A DNA stretch of 64,000 bases from Peptoniphilus stercorisuis (GTDB lineage: Bacteria; Bacillota; Clostridia; Tissierellales; Peptoniphilaceae), in NCBI RefSeq assembly GCF_017874395.1, contig NZ_JAGGLJ010000002.1:1-64000 (forward strand), read 5' to 3'. Both the position numbers and the translations under genes were made by a program. This document shows positions 28,383 through 37,434 of this stretch, in pieces (the first letter of the stretch is position 1; each line of letters begins with the position of its first letter). A model generated the notes under the pieces. That model worked only from the letters and a program-made list of their open reading frames with translations, did not search any database and had not been told where the DNA came from.

Positions 28383-29084
28383 ATGAAAAAAGATATTGTT
28401 CCAGGTACAGATTATGTAATATTTCAAGATGATAATGTCTTTAAATATACTACAGACTCCCTTCTTTTAACTTCTCTTGCAAGACCAAATGGAAGAGTGT
28501 GTGATATAGGAAGTGGAAGTGGAATTATTTCACTAAGATTAATAGATAATAAAAATATAAAGACTTTTACTAATATAGAGCTAAATTATGATTCTTATGA
28601 GATTTCAAAAAAATCAATTAGAGAAAATCAATTAGAAGATAAGATAAATAGTTTGAATATAAATGTATTTGATGTGAAAAAGCACTTTGACAATCAAAGT
28701 TTTGATACAGTTATTATGAATCCACCGTATTTTTCAAAAAGTCTTAAAAATTATAAAAAATCAAAAGAAATTGCAAGACATAGTGATTCAATAGAGGGAT
28801 TTATTCAAGCAGCTAAATATTTACTTAAAAATAGCGGGAAACTTTTTTTAATATTTCCAACTAAGAGATTAGTAGATTTAATATTTATTTTAAGATCTGA
28901 GGGGCTTGAGCCTAAAAAATTGAGATTTATAAAAAATGATAAAGATAAAGAAAGTTATCTTGTCTTTGTAGAGGCTGTAAAGGAAGGGAAATGTGAAATA
29001 AAAATTCTTCCTGATTTAATTCTCTATGAAGATAAAAAAAGAAGTAGTGAACTTGAAAAAGTATATGAAAATAAGGAGATTTAA
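28383..29084 (+). CDS. trmN6: tRNA1(Val) adenine37-N6-methyltransferase family
   Basis: This 233-aa SAM-dependent methyltransferase has a SAM-binding GSGSGIISL motif at about 39-47 and the adenine-N6 motif NPPY at residues 113-116. TrmN6 (YfiC) methylates A37 of tRNA1-Val; related NPPY enzymes in Firmicutes sit next to rsmI, as here. rsmI begins right after its stop. Confidence 0.88.
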   Translation: MKKDIVPGTDYVIFQDDNVFKYTTDSLLLTSLARPNGRVCDIGSGSGIISLRLIDNKNIKTFTNIELNYDSYEISKKSIRENQLEDKINSLNINVFDVKKHFDNQSFDTVIMNPPYFSKSLKNYKKSKEIARHSDSIEGFIQAAKYLLKNSGKLFLIFPTKRLVDLIFILRSEGLEPKKLRFIKNDKDKESYLVFVEAVKEGKCEIKILPDLILYEDKKRSSELEKVYENKEI

Positions 29085-29888
29085 GTGATATATTTTTGTC
29101 CAACACCAATAGGAAATTTAAAGGATATAACTAAAAGAACATTGGAGGTTTTAGAAAGTGTAGATATTATTGCAGCAGAAGATACAAGAATTACACTTAA
29201 ACTTCTAAATAGTTATGGAATAAAGAAAAAATTAATAAGCTATCATAAATTTAATGAAAAAGAGCAATCAAAATATATTATAGATTTATCAGAAGATAAA
29301 GATATTGCAATAGTAACAGATGCAGGACTTCCAGGAATAAGTGATCCAGGAGAGGTTCTTGCAAGAGAACTAATAAAAGAAAATATAGATTTTACAGTTT
29401 TACCAGGACCAAATGCAGCTCTTACAGCCTTAGTATTATCAGGGCTTAGCAGTGAGCATTTTATGTTTTATGGATTTTTAGACTCTAAAAGTTCTCATAG
29501 AAAAAAACAATTAGAATCATTAAAAGAATTTCCCTATACAATGATTTTTTATGAAGCTCCTCATAGATTAAAGCAAACTTTATTTGATATATATGAAGTT
29601 TTAGGAGATAGAAAAATTTCAATTTCAAGAGAAATAACTAAAATGTATGAGCAAACTCTTAGAAATACTACAAAATACTTTTATGAAAATTTTGATGAAA
29701 TAAAATTAAAAGGTGAATTTGTAATAGTTATAGATGGCTATGAAAAAGAAGAAGTTGAAATAGATATAGAAGAACTTTTAAAAGAAAAATTAGAAAGTGG
29801 AATGAAAAAATCCCAAGCTGTTAAGGAAATTTCAAAGGAATATGATATACCAAAAAATGAAGTTTATAAAATTAGTTTAGAGGTTTAA
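29085..29888 (+). CDS. rsmI: 16S rRNA 2'-O-ribose C1402 methyltransferase
   Basis: This 267-aa SAM enzyme modifies the ribosomal decoding centre. Motifs present are PTPIGNLKDIT, AEDTR, TDAGLPGISDPG and LPGPNAAL. The start is GTG 29085, with AAGGAGA about 8 nt upstream and no earlier ATG in frame. Confidence 0.95.
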   Translation: MIYFCPTPIGNLKDITKRTLEVLESVDIIAAEDTRITLKLLNSYGIKKKLISYHKFNEKEQSKYIIDLSEDKDIAIVTDAGLPGISDPGEVLARELIKENIDFTVLPGPNAALTALVLSGLSSEHFMFYGFLDSKSSHRKKQLESLKEFPYTMIFYEAPHRLKQTLFDIYEVLGDRKISISREITKMYEQTLRNTTKYFYENFDEIKLKGEFVIVIDGYEKEEVEIDIEELLKEKLESGMKKSQAVKEISKEYDIPKNEVYKISLEV

Positions 29889-29889
29889 T

Positions 29890-30840
29890 ATGAATGATTT
29901 TTTAAGTATTCAAAGAGAAATTGAAGATGTAAATGAATTATTGCTAAATAAATATAGTGATTTATTTAAAATGGACAATGAAACTTTTAAGAAAGAAATT
30001 TTAACTAAGGTTGGTAAAATAAATAAATTAAAAAAACTTTCAAAGGAAGAACTTAATAATATTGGAATAGTAGTTGGAGTAGATGGCTCTACAAATAGAG
30101 TTGGTGGAGCATATCCTCACTATATAGAACTTTTTCAGGCATTGGCAAAGCCAACAGTAGGTAAGGATTTATTTTTAAATGAATGCTATACTCCAATGCT
30201 TAGCTCAAATGAAGAGGACAGTGAAGAAAAAGAAAGAAAGACAAAGGATATTATGCTAGCTCAAATAGAGCTTGATGTTGCAATAGAATTTGTAAAAAAC
30301 AATAAAGTAAATATGCTTATGATGGATGGAGGTCTTATTAGATATAAGATAAATGACAATGATAGGTATAATGAGCTAAGAGAATTATGTGAGGAAAAAG
30401 ATATAATATTTTTTGGTGTTATAAAAGATATTAAGACAAATATAATTGCAAGGGCTTTTCAAAAGGATTTAAGTATATATGATAGAGAGCTTTTATTTGG
30501 AAGATTAAATAAAGGTGAAATACTTGAAATATTTGATTCCTATAATAAAAAATATGAAGAGGAAGATGGATTAGTATCAGCTTTTTTAAGAACTAGTAAA
30601 TCTGCAAATGCAATAGGTCTTGATATTATTGAGTCTCAAAGAGAATATATAGAAGATGTTTCGAATTTAGTTTATTCTTTAACTCCTGATTCATCAAGAG
30701 GTGTGCCACTTTGGCTAGATATTGTTGATAAAGAGGTAAAAATAACAGATGCTCTTATTAAAACAATGCTTGAAGAGTATTTAGATAGAGATATTTATGA
30801 GAGATTTTTTGTATCAGAAAGAGATAGGAGAAGTTTATGA
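29890..30840 (+). CDS. nurA: NurA domain nuclease
   Basis: This 316-aa protein has the NurA nuclease fold, with two conserved acidic sites visible: Asp65 in VGVDGSTNRVGG and Asp146 in LMMDGGLIRY. In archaea NurA resects DNA ends together with the HerA translocase. Here a HerA-like gene overlaps its end by 4 nt, so the pair is coupled. A role in DNA repair or defence is inferred; nothing here decides between them. Confidence 0.85.
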   Translation: MNDFLSIQREIEDVNELLLNKYSDLFKMDNETFKKEILTKVGKINKLKKLSKEELNNIGIVVGVDGSTNRVGGAYPHYIELFQALAKPTVGKDLFLNECYTPMLSSNEEDSEEKERKTKDIMLAQIELDVAIEFVKNNKVNMLMMDGGLIRYKINDNDRYNELRELCEEKDIIFFGVIKDIKTNIIARAFQKDLSIYDRELLFGRLNKGEILEIFDSYNKKYEEEDGLVSAFLRTSKSANAIGLDIIESQREYIEDVSNLVYSLTPDSSRGVPLWLDIVDKEVKITDALIKTMLEEYLDRDIYERFFVSERDRRSL

Positions 30841-32666
30841 AAGTTGTAGGAATAACATCGCAACAGGAAGTGTATATAGGATCTCAAGATAGAAATTTTA
30901 GAATTAATGAGTTTTTGATTGTAGAAGATAGCGTTCAAGGTGAACTTCTTGGAGAAGTAGTAGAGGCAAAAACTTTTAATAGATATATTCCCTTAGATGT
31001 AGGGGGAGATTTTGTAGATGCTTCAGTTTTAGAATCTTTAAGAGCTATGGGATATGATGTAAATAATGAAACTGTATATATTGCAAGACTTAGACTTACT
31101 AAAGAAGCTCTTTATCCAGTGCTTACAGGAAGTGATGTGAGAGTTCCAGAATTTAGTGAAGTTAAAAAACTCTTAATAGGAATAGATACAGTTGATGGAC
31201 TTGTACTAGGTGTTATAAGAAATACAGATGATCTTACAAAGGATATGGATGATCAATATAAAAATCTATGTGAAACCTTTGAAGATGGAAATACTTATGC
31301 TCAAAGAGAACTTCCATATTTATTAGAATATAAAACAATGCATGAATACCCTCATATTGGAATATTTGGAGGATCAGGATCAGGAAAGAGTTTTGGACTT
31401 CGTGTAATACTTGAAGAGTTAATGGAAAAAAGTATTCCAACAGTTGTACTAGACCCACATTATGAAATGGACTTTTCAGAAAGTTCAAATAAAGACTATA
31501 AAGATAAATTTAAATGTCTTCAAATAGGAAGAGATGTAGGTATAAAATTTGAAGACTTAACAAGTGGAGATATTAAAAATTTACTTAATGCAGCATCTCA
31601 TTTAACAGACTCTATGAATAATGTTGTAGATGAAATGTTTAAAAAGGGAAATAGTTATTATTCATTTTTTGAAAAACTTGATAATTTATCTATAGCACAA
31701 GATCTTGGAACTACGGAAAAAATTCAAAATAAAATAGATTATGCAGATTCAATAGAAGATGAAAAAACATGGCAAAAAAGACTTGAAATATTTGATAAAT
31801 ATTCTACAAAATGTCCAGCAGCTTCTGTAAGAGGAATAATTTGGAGACTTAATAGACTTTTTCATGAGGGAATATTTAATCAAAATATAAATCCTGTAAT
31901 AGATGGATTAAAAGCAGGAAAACTAATAGTCATTCAAGGATCAACTAGAATGATACAAGTATTTTCAACTTATTTATTAAATAAAATTTATTATGAAAGA
32001 AGAGATTATAAAGAGGCGGTATATAATCAAGAAGTAAAAGATTTCTTTCCACCATTTATAATAGTTACAGATGAGGCTCATAACTTCGCTCCAAAGGCTG
32101 TTGAGACTCCATCAAAGGCAGTTTTAAAAGAAATTGCACAAGAAGGTAGAAAGTATGGAGTATTTCTAATACTTGCAACTCAAAGGCCAACTCTATTAGA
32201 TGAAACTATAACAGCACAACTTAATACTAAATTTATATTTAGAACAGTAAGAGCATCAGATATAGACACTATTCGTGAGGAGACAGATATTTCAACTGAT
32301 GAAGCAAAAAGACTTCCGTATTTGTCCACAGGAGATGTTTTTATTTCATCATCTCAAAGGGGAAGAACATCTTATGTTAGAATTAGAGCAGCTAATACAA
32401 GATCTCCTCATAAGGAAAACCCCTTTGATGAGCTAAATAAATATAAAAATAAAGAAAATGAAGAATTTTTAGAATATATTAAAGAATATTTTCCAATAGA
32501 TGTGTCTTTAAATTCACTAGATGTAATTAAAGGACTTTCAGAAAAATATTCAATAAATATAACATTAGATCAATTAAAATTAAAACTTAGCGTATTATAC
32601 GAAGAAAAATTAATTGATGTAGAAGAAAATTTCCTTGGAAAACAATATATATTAAAAGAGGATTAA
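30837..32666 (+). CDS. herA: HerA-like DNA translocase
   Basis: This 609-aa protein has an N-terminal HAS-barrel-like region (residues about 1-110) and an FtsK/HerA ATPase core. Walker A is GGSGSGKS (178-185), Walker B TDEAHNF (Asp412, Glu413), and an arginine-rich block follows (AQEGRKYGVFLILATQRP). The C-terminus looks like a small helical domain. With the upstream NurA it forms a HerA-NurA end-processing pair, common in archaea and scattered in bacteria. Confidence 0.88.
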   Translation: MKVVGITSQQEVYIGSQDRNFRINEFLIVEDSVQGELLGEVVEAKTFNRYIPLDVGGDFVDASVLESLRAMGYDVNNETVYIARLRLTKEALYPVLTGSDVRVPEFSEVKKLLIGIDTVDGLVLGVIRNTDDLTKDMDDQYKNLCETFEDGNTYAQRELPYLLEYKTMHEYPHIGIFGGSGSGKSFGLRVILEELMEKSIPTVVLDPHYEMDFSESSNKDYKDKFKCLQIGRDVGIKFEDLTSGDIKNLLNAASHLTDSMNNVVDEMFKKGNSYYSFFEKLDNLSIAQDLGTTEKIQNKIDYADSIEDEKTWQKRLEIFDKYSTKCPAASVRGIIWRLNRLFHEGIFNQNINPVIDGLKAGKLIVIQGSTRMIQVFSTYLLNKIYYERRDYKEAVYNQEVKDFFPPFIIVTDEAHNFAPKAVETPSKAVLKEIAQEGRKYGVFLILATQRPTLLDETITAQLNTKFIFRTVRASDIDTIREETDISTDEAKRLPYLSTGDVFISSSQRGRTSYVRIRAANTRSPHKENPFDELNKYKNKENEEFLEYIKEYFPIDVSLNSLDVIKGLSEKYSINITLDQLKLKLSVLYEEKLIDVEENFLGKQYILKED

Positions 32667-32732
32667 AAAAATGTCCACAATTCATAAAAATAGGGTATAA
32701 ATTTATAGTCTAAATATTACTAGTTTACAATA

Positions 32733-32741
32733 TGATATAAT
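32733..32741 (+). promoter_or_regulatory. Extended -10 promoter of the antiporter gene
   Basis: TGATATAAT (32733-32741) is an extended -10 element without a good -35. Confidence 0.45.
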
Positions 32742-32766
32742 CTTAATAAAGACAAAGGGGTGACAT

Positions 32767-34374
32767 ATGACTTTAAATATATTAACGATAGGTATCATAA
32801 TACTGATTAGCGTTTTTTTAAATAAAGCATCAAGTAAAATTGGAATACCAACATTACTTGCTTTTATTATCCTTGGATTACTATTTGGATCTGAGGGAAT
32901 AGTAAAGATACCTTTTGACAATTATGAGTTTGCTTCTAGAATTTGTACTGTGGCCTTAATATTTATTATGTTTTATGGAGGATTTGGAACAAATTGGATG
33001 GAAGCTAAAAAAATTGCACCTCAAGCTATTCTTCTAGCAAGTCTTGGAGTAGCTATGACTGCAGTTTTAACAGGACTATTTACTTATTATGTTCTTAAAT
33101 TTGATTTTTGGGAAAGTATGTTAATGGGTTCTGTAATTTCATCAACAGATGCAGCTTCAGTATTTACAATACTAAGATCGAAAAAATTAAACTTAAAAGA
33201 CAATACAGCTTCTATGTTAGAACTTGAAAGTGGTAGTAATGACCCGTCATCATATATGCTAACAGCAATTACACTTTCAATAATGAATGGAAATGCCAAT
33301 GGTACTAAAATTATCTATATGGTATTTGCTCAAGTTGTATATGCACTTTTAATAGGATTTATAATTGCTAAGCTTTCAATTTATTTACTTAAACATTTTG
33401 ATTTTGAAATAAATGGTTTTGATGCAGTATTTGTACTTTCAGTTGCAATATTATCCTATGCAATACCAGAGGCAATAGGTGGTAATGGTTATTTAAGTGC
33501 TTATATAGTTGGAATTATGCTTGGAAATCAAAATTTTAAAAATAAAGTTGATTTAGTTCATTTTTTTAATGGAGTTACAGGATTTATGCAAGTTATAATA
33601 TTTTTCTTACTTGGACTTTTAGCATGGCCATCAAGACTTCCATCAATAGCATTGCCAGCTCTTGCAATTGCATTATTCTTAACATTTATAGCAAGACCTA
33701 TTACAGTATTTGCAATTCTTAGCCCTTTTAAGGCTTCTATGGGACAAAAATTAATAGTATCTTGGTCAGGACTTCGTGGTGCAGCATCAATTGTATTTGC
33801 AATACTTGCAACAGTAGACCCAGCTTATATGAAAAATGATATTTACCATGTAGTGTTTTTCCTAGTACTACTTTCAATTTCTGTTCAAGGGTCGCTTATA
33901 CCAATACTTTCTAGAAAATTAAATATGATAGATCATACTGAAAATGTTATGAAGACATTTACTGACTATCAAGATGAAGAGCCAGTTGGTTTTATTCAAT
34001 TAAGTATTGATAAATATCATCCTTGGCTTAATCAATCAATAAAAGAAGTGCGTCTTCCACCAGGAATATTAATAGTATCAATAGTAAGAGATGACATACC
34101 TATTGCTCCAAATGGAGATACTATTATGAAAGAAGAAGATATTTTAATATTATCAGCTCGTGCAGTATCAAATGAAATTACAACAGAACTTACTGAATTA
34201 AAAGCAGATAAGAACTTAATAGGAAAGAAAATTTCAGAAATAAAATTAGACAGAGGAAGACTTATTATAGTTGTAAAAAGAGAAGATGAAATAATAATTC
34301 CAGATGGAAACACAATTATTGAAGAAGATGACTTTATAGTAATAAATAATACAGTATTAAAAGAAATAAAATAA
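32767..34374 (+). CDS. K+/H+ antiporter, NhaP2/CvrA type with RCK-C domains
   Basis: This 535-aa CPA1 antiporter has about 12 transmembrane helices in residues 1-385, including the SSTDAASVF and ESGSNDP ion-site motifs. The cytoplasmic tail has one or two TrkA-C (RCK-C) domains (about 395-535) that sense ions or nucleotides. Probable role: potassium or sodium and pH balance. It is a single-gene unit. Confidence 0.9.
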   Translation: MTLNILTIGIIILISVFLNKASSKIGIPTLLAFIILGLLFGSEGIVKIPFDNYEFASRICTVALIFIMFYGGFGTNWMEAKKIAPQAILLASLGVAMTAVLTGLFTYYVLKFDFWESMLMGSVISSTDAASVFTILRSKKLNLKDNTASMLELESGSNDPSSYMLTAITLSIMNGNANGTKIIYMVFAQVVYALLIGFIIAKLSIYLLKHFDFEINGFDAVFVLSVAILSYAIPEAIGGNGYLSAYIVGIMLGNQNFKNKVDLVHFFNGVTGFMQVIIFFLLGLLAWPSRLPSIALPALAIALFLTFIARPITVFAILSPFKASMGQKLIVSWSGLRGAASIVFAILATVDPAYMKNDIYHVVFFLVLLSISVQGSLIPILSRKLNMIDHTENVMKTFTDYQDEEPVGFIQLSIDKYHPWLNQSIKEVRLPPGILIVSIVRDDIPIAPNGDTIMKEEDILILSARAVSNEITTELTELKADKNLIGKKISEIKLDRGRLIIVVKREDEIIIPDGNTIIEEDDFIVINNTVLKEIK

Positions 34375-34396
34375 AGAGCTCTAGAGCTCTTTATTT
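34369..34396. terminator. Bidirectional terminator, 28-bp perfect palindrome
   Basis: The two 14-bp arms (34369-34382 and 34383-34396) are fully complementary, with A and T runs on the two sides. It serves the antiporter (plus) and the amidotransferase (minus). Confidence 0.85.
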
Positions 34397-34953
34397 ATAT
34401 TTAAGATGAAATTTTTAAGAATATCTTTTCCATATTGAGAATATCTTCCCTCAGGATGAAAAATTACACCATACATATTTAAATTAGTATTTTCAAAAGC
34501 CGCAATGGGAGAGTCCTTTGTACTAGCAATAATATTAAAATCCTTTGGAGCTTTTTCGACAGAATAGCCATGGATCATATGGGTAAATTGTGGGCTTTTA
34601 AGATTTTTAAATAAATTAGAAGAATTATCTATATTCGTTTTTATCTGTCCCTTTTCAAAGGGATATTTTTTATTTCCAACAACTCCACCAAAGGCAATAA
34701 CCATAGTTTCCATACCAGAACAAATACCAAGAATTGGAATATTTAGTTTAAAAATTCTATTATCTATTTTGGGAGCATCTAAAGCCTTAATATCTCTAAT
34801 ACCATCACCTAAAATAATTCTATCAGGATTTATTTCAAGGGTAGAATCATATGCATTATCATACATAGTAATATATACAGTTGAAAAATCAGAAATAATA
34901 TTTTTAATTTTTTCAGGTCTAGAGTCTCCAAAATCTACGATTAATACTTTCAA
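34381..34953 (-). CDS. Stand-alone class I glutamine amidotransferase
   Basis: This 190-aa GATase1 domain has the nucleophile Cys78 (GICSGME) and the His166-x-Glu168 pair (FHPEGRY). It resembles the amidotransferase domain of GMP synthase, but no synthase partner is adjacent, so its acceptor is unknown. It could act as a free glutaminase subunit or gamma-glutamyl hydrolase. Confidence 0.85.
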   Translation of the reverse strand: MKVLIVDFGDSRPEKIKNIISDFSTVYITMYDNAYDSTLEINPDRIILGDGIRDIKALDAPKIDNRIFKLNIPILGICSGMETMVIAFGGVVGNKKYPFEKGQIKTNIDNSSNLFKNLKSPQFTHMIHGYSVEKAPKDFNIIASTKDSPIAAFENTNLNMYGVIFHPEGRYSQYGKDILKNFILNINKEL

Positions 34954-35092
34954 AAAAACACCTCATTTCTATAAATATTATAATATAAATTTTAGTAGTT
35001 GGAAAATATAAATAAGGGTATCATTACATTAAGAAATAATTCTCAATAACAATCAAGTTTAATAATTAATGCTAAATATAGGAGTTGTGAAT

Positions 35093-35752
35093 ATGGAAAG
35101 GGAAGATAGATTAAAGATTCTTAAAGAATACATATTAGTTATAAAATTTTTATCAAAAGTTGCAGGTAAAAATTGTGAAATTCTTTTAATAGATATAGAT
35201 AATGATTTAGGAGAAATACTATATATTATAAATGGAAATTTGTCTGGCAAAAAAAAGGGAGATAAATTAAATAAAAATCAATTAGAAAAAATTATGAAAG
35301 ATGAGTACAATAGCAATGACTATACTACAAATCATATTGTAATTAATGAAAATAATCAAAAAGTATTTAGAGAATCTACATATTATATAAAATCTGAAGA
35401 AGGCGAACTAATAGGTCTTATGTCAATAAATAGAGATTTAACTAAATATCTTGAATTTAGAGAATTTTATGATAAGGAATTATTATATGGTTTTGAAAAA
35501 AATGAAGAACAAATAGATAAATTTTTTAATTTGTCCTTAGATTCTATACTAGAAGATATGATTAGGAATGTATTTATATATTGGGATAGATCTATTCCTG
35601 TAAATAAAATAGAGGAAGAGGGAAATCCAATTAGAGAACTTTATCAAAAAGATGTATTTAAATATAAAGGAGCTGTAAATAAAGTAGCTGATTTATTAGA
35701 TATATCAACGCAAACTATTTATCGATATATAAAAGAATTAGAAGAAGAATAA
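35093..35752 (+). CDS. YheO-type PAS / helix-turn-helix regulator
   Basis: This 219-aa protein has an N-terminal YheO-like PAS domain (about 8-120) and a C-terminal helix-turn-helix (VNKVADLLDISTQTIYRYIK). DauR, a relative, responds to amino acids. The start ATG 35093 is 8 nt after GGAG; an upstream ATG at 35069 lacks a ribosome site. It converges on brnQ and may regulate amino acid uptake or use, but its target is not visible. Confidence 0.82.
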   Translation: MEREDRLKILKEYILVIKFLSKVAGKNCEILLIDIDNDLGEILYIINGNLSGKKKGDKLNKNQLEKIMKDEYNSNDYTTNHIVINENNQKVFRESTYYIKSEEGELIGLMSINRDLTKYLEFREFYDKELLYGFEKNEEQIDKFFNLSLDSILEDMIRNVFIYWDRSIPVNKIEEEGNPIRELYQKDVFKYKGAVNKVADLLDISTQTIYRYIKELEEE

Positions 35753-35754
35753 AA

Positions 35755-35790
35755 AAAAGAACTTGTTAATGAACAAGTTCTTTTTTATTA
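35755..35790. terminator. Bidirectional terminator between the YheO gene and brnQ
   Basis: A 13-bp perfect stem (35755-35767 with 35772-35784) with a 4-nt loop and A/T runs. It overlaps the last codons of brnQ. Confidence 0.85.
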
Positions 35791-37079
35791 AAATTTCCAG
35801 ATTCAGTTTCCTTTTTTGCAAAAAATGTAAATATTATTCCAAATATAACTGCAGGTATTACCCATATAAATGAGTATAGTGTTGGATGGTTTTCTTGAAT
35901 AGTAATAAGCATTTTAAATTCAAGTCCAAATCTCATAAAAAACCTTATGATAGATGGAACAAAAGCTCCAAAAACTGCTCCAATATAAGTAGAGTGTTTT
36001 GTAAATATATTTGGAAATAGATTTAGAAAAATTAAAACTATTGCCACAGGATAAAGAATAGATAATACTCCTCCTGCAATATTTACAATATTATCAACAC
36101 CCTTTATAGATAAATAACCACTAAAAGCAGTTGAAATTAAAATTACATATTTTGATTTTAATTTACCCTTTGATAATTCTTGAAAATAATCACCAACTGT
36201 TGCAGTAAGTCCAATTGCAGTAGTTAAACAAGCAAGGGCAATTGCAATAGAAAGTGCATATTTACCAAAATTTCCAAGTAAAGTATCAGTTGCTAAAATA
36301 AGAAGAGATACTCTGTCTAGATTCTCTACGCCAAGACCTGACATAGTAGCACCAATATATAAAAGACCACCATAAACTAAAGAAAGTCCAACTGCTGCAA
36401 TTAAAGAAGCAAAAATAGTAGAAGAAATAAGTTCTTTCTTATCTTTAATTCCCTTAGACTCAAAACCCTTAATAACAACAGTTGTAAAAACAAGTGCTGC
36501 AAGAGCATCCATAGTTTGATATCCCTCTTCAAAACTTTTAGCAAAAACACCAGTTGCTCCAGTATTCACAATAGTACCAAGTGGAGTGATAAATCCTTTT
36601 ACAACAATCATTGTAAGGACTATAAGTAGTACTGGAGTTAAAAATTTTCCAAGACTATCAATTATATTCGTAGGGTTAAGTACGAAAAAGAGGACGATTC
36701 CAAAAAATACAATAGATGAGACGATAGGATTTAATCCTGGTAATGTTGTTCCTTGTATAATTTCGAAAGTCGTTGCTGCTGTTCTTGGAATGGCAAGTAC
36801 TGGTCCAATTGCAAGAATAACTAAAGTTCCAAATACTACTGAAAACTTTTTGTTAACTTTTCCCGCAATGCTGTCTATAGATCCACCAGCTTTAGTGGAA
36901 GCTAAAACAGCGAGCAGTACAATACCTACTGAGGATATCAAAAATCCAAGAGTTGCTGGAATAAATGAACTGCCTGCTTTCATGCCAAGTGTTGGTGGAA
37001 AAATAAGATTTCCAGCACCGAAAAACATTGAAAACAACGCTAGTCCTGATACCAATATGGTATTGAAGTTCTTTTTCAT
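35766..37079 (-). CDS. brnQ: Branched-chain amino acid transporter BrnQ
   Basis: This 437-aa LIVCS-family carrier takes up Leu, Ile and Val with sodium or protons. About 12 membrane helices and the N-terminal FGAGNLIFPPTLG motif are visible. It is a single-gene unit on the minus strand with AAGGAGG before its ATG. No T-box is present upstream. Confidence 0.95.
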   Translation of the reverse strand: MKKNFNTILVSGLALFSMFFGAGNLIFPPTLGMKAGSSFIPATLGFLISSVGIVLLAVLASTKAGGSIDSIAGKVNKKFSVVFGTLVILAIGPVLAIPRTAATTFEIIQGTTLPGLNPIVSSIVFFGIVLFFVLNPTNIIDSLGKFLTPVLLIVLTMIVVKGFITPLGTIVNTGATGVFAKSFEEGYQTMDALAALVFTTVVIKGFESKGIKDKKELISSTIFASLIAAVGLSLVYGGLLYIGATMSGLGVENLDRVSLLILATDTLLGNFGKYALSIAIALACLTTAIGLTATVGDYFQELSKGKLKSKYVILISTAFSGYLSIKGVDNIVNIAGGVLSILYPVAIVLIFLNLFPNIFTKHSTYIGAVFGAFVPSIIRFFMRFGLEFKMLITIQENHPTLYSFIWVIPAVIFGIIFTFFAKKETESGNFNKKELVH

Positions 37080-37434
37080 ACTCTACCTCCTTAAAAAATT
37101 TGTATGCATTACATAATACCACAAAACTATATCAAGGTAAAGAAAAATATAAGAAAAATCAAAGGAATTGTTTAAAAGATAGGTTAAAGAGGTACATATT
37201 TAAGAATTTATTAAATATATATAATATAAAAACATACTTTTATCTGGGTAATAATATACAAGAGATAAATAAGTATATGTATATTAATATGAAACTAAAA
37301 ACTTTATAAGATTCTTATATTAGAAAAATTTTAATACTTATAATAACATATATCTATATAAAAATTTTGATTTATAAATAATAAGAAAATTACAAGAATC
37401 AAAAAGTAAAAAATTATAGCTAAGAGGTGCTAGT
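37080..37434. other. Intergenic region between divergent brnQ and the carboxyltransferase gene
   Basis: This 355-bp AT-rich region holds the brnQ promoter (37113-37141, minus strand) and the ribosome site AGAGGTG of the plus-strand gene. No credible ORF, T-box or repeat was found. Confidence 0.5.
37113..37141 (-). promoter_or_regulatory. Promoter of brnQ
   Basis: On the minus strand, TTTACC (37141-37136), a 17-nt spacer, then TATTAT (37118-37113). Confidence 0.5.

Noticed and set aside
37080-37434. T-box or other riboswitch upstream of brnQ
   Set aside because: No GGTGGTACC-type bulge or terminator pair on the minus strand.
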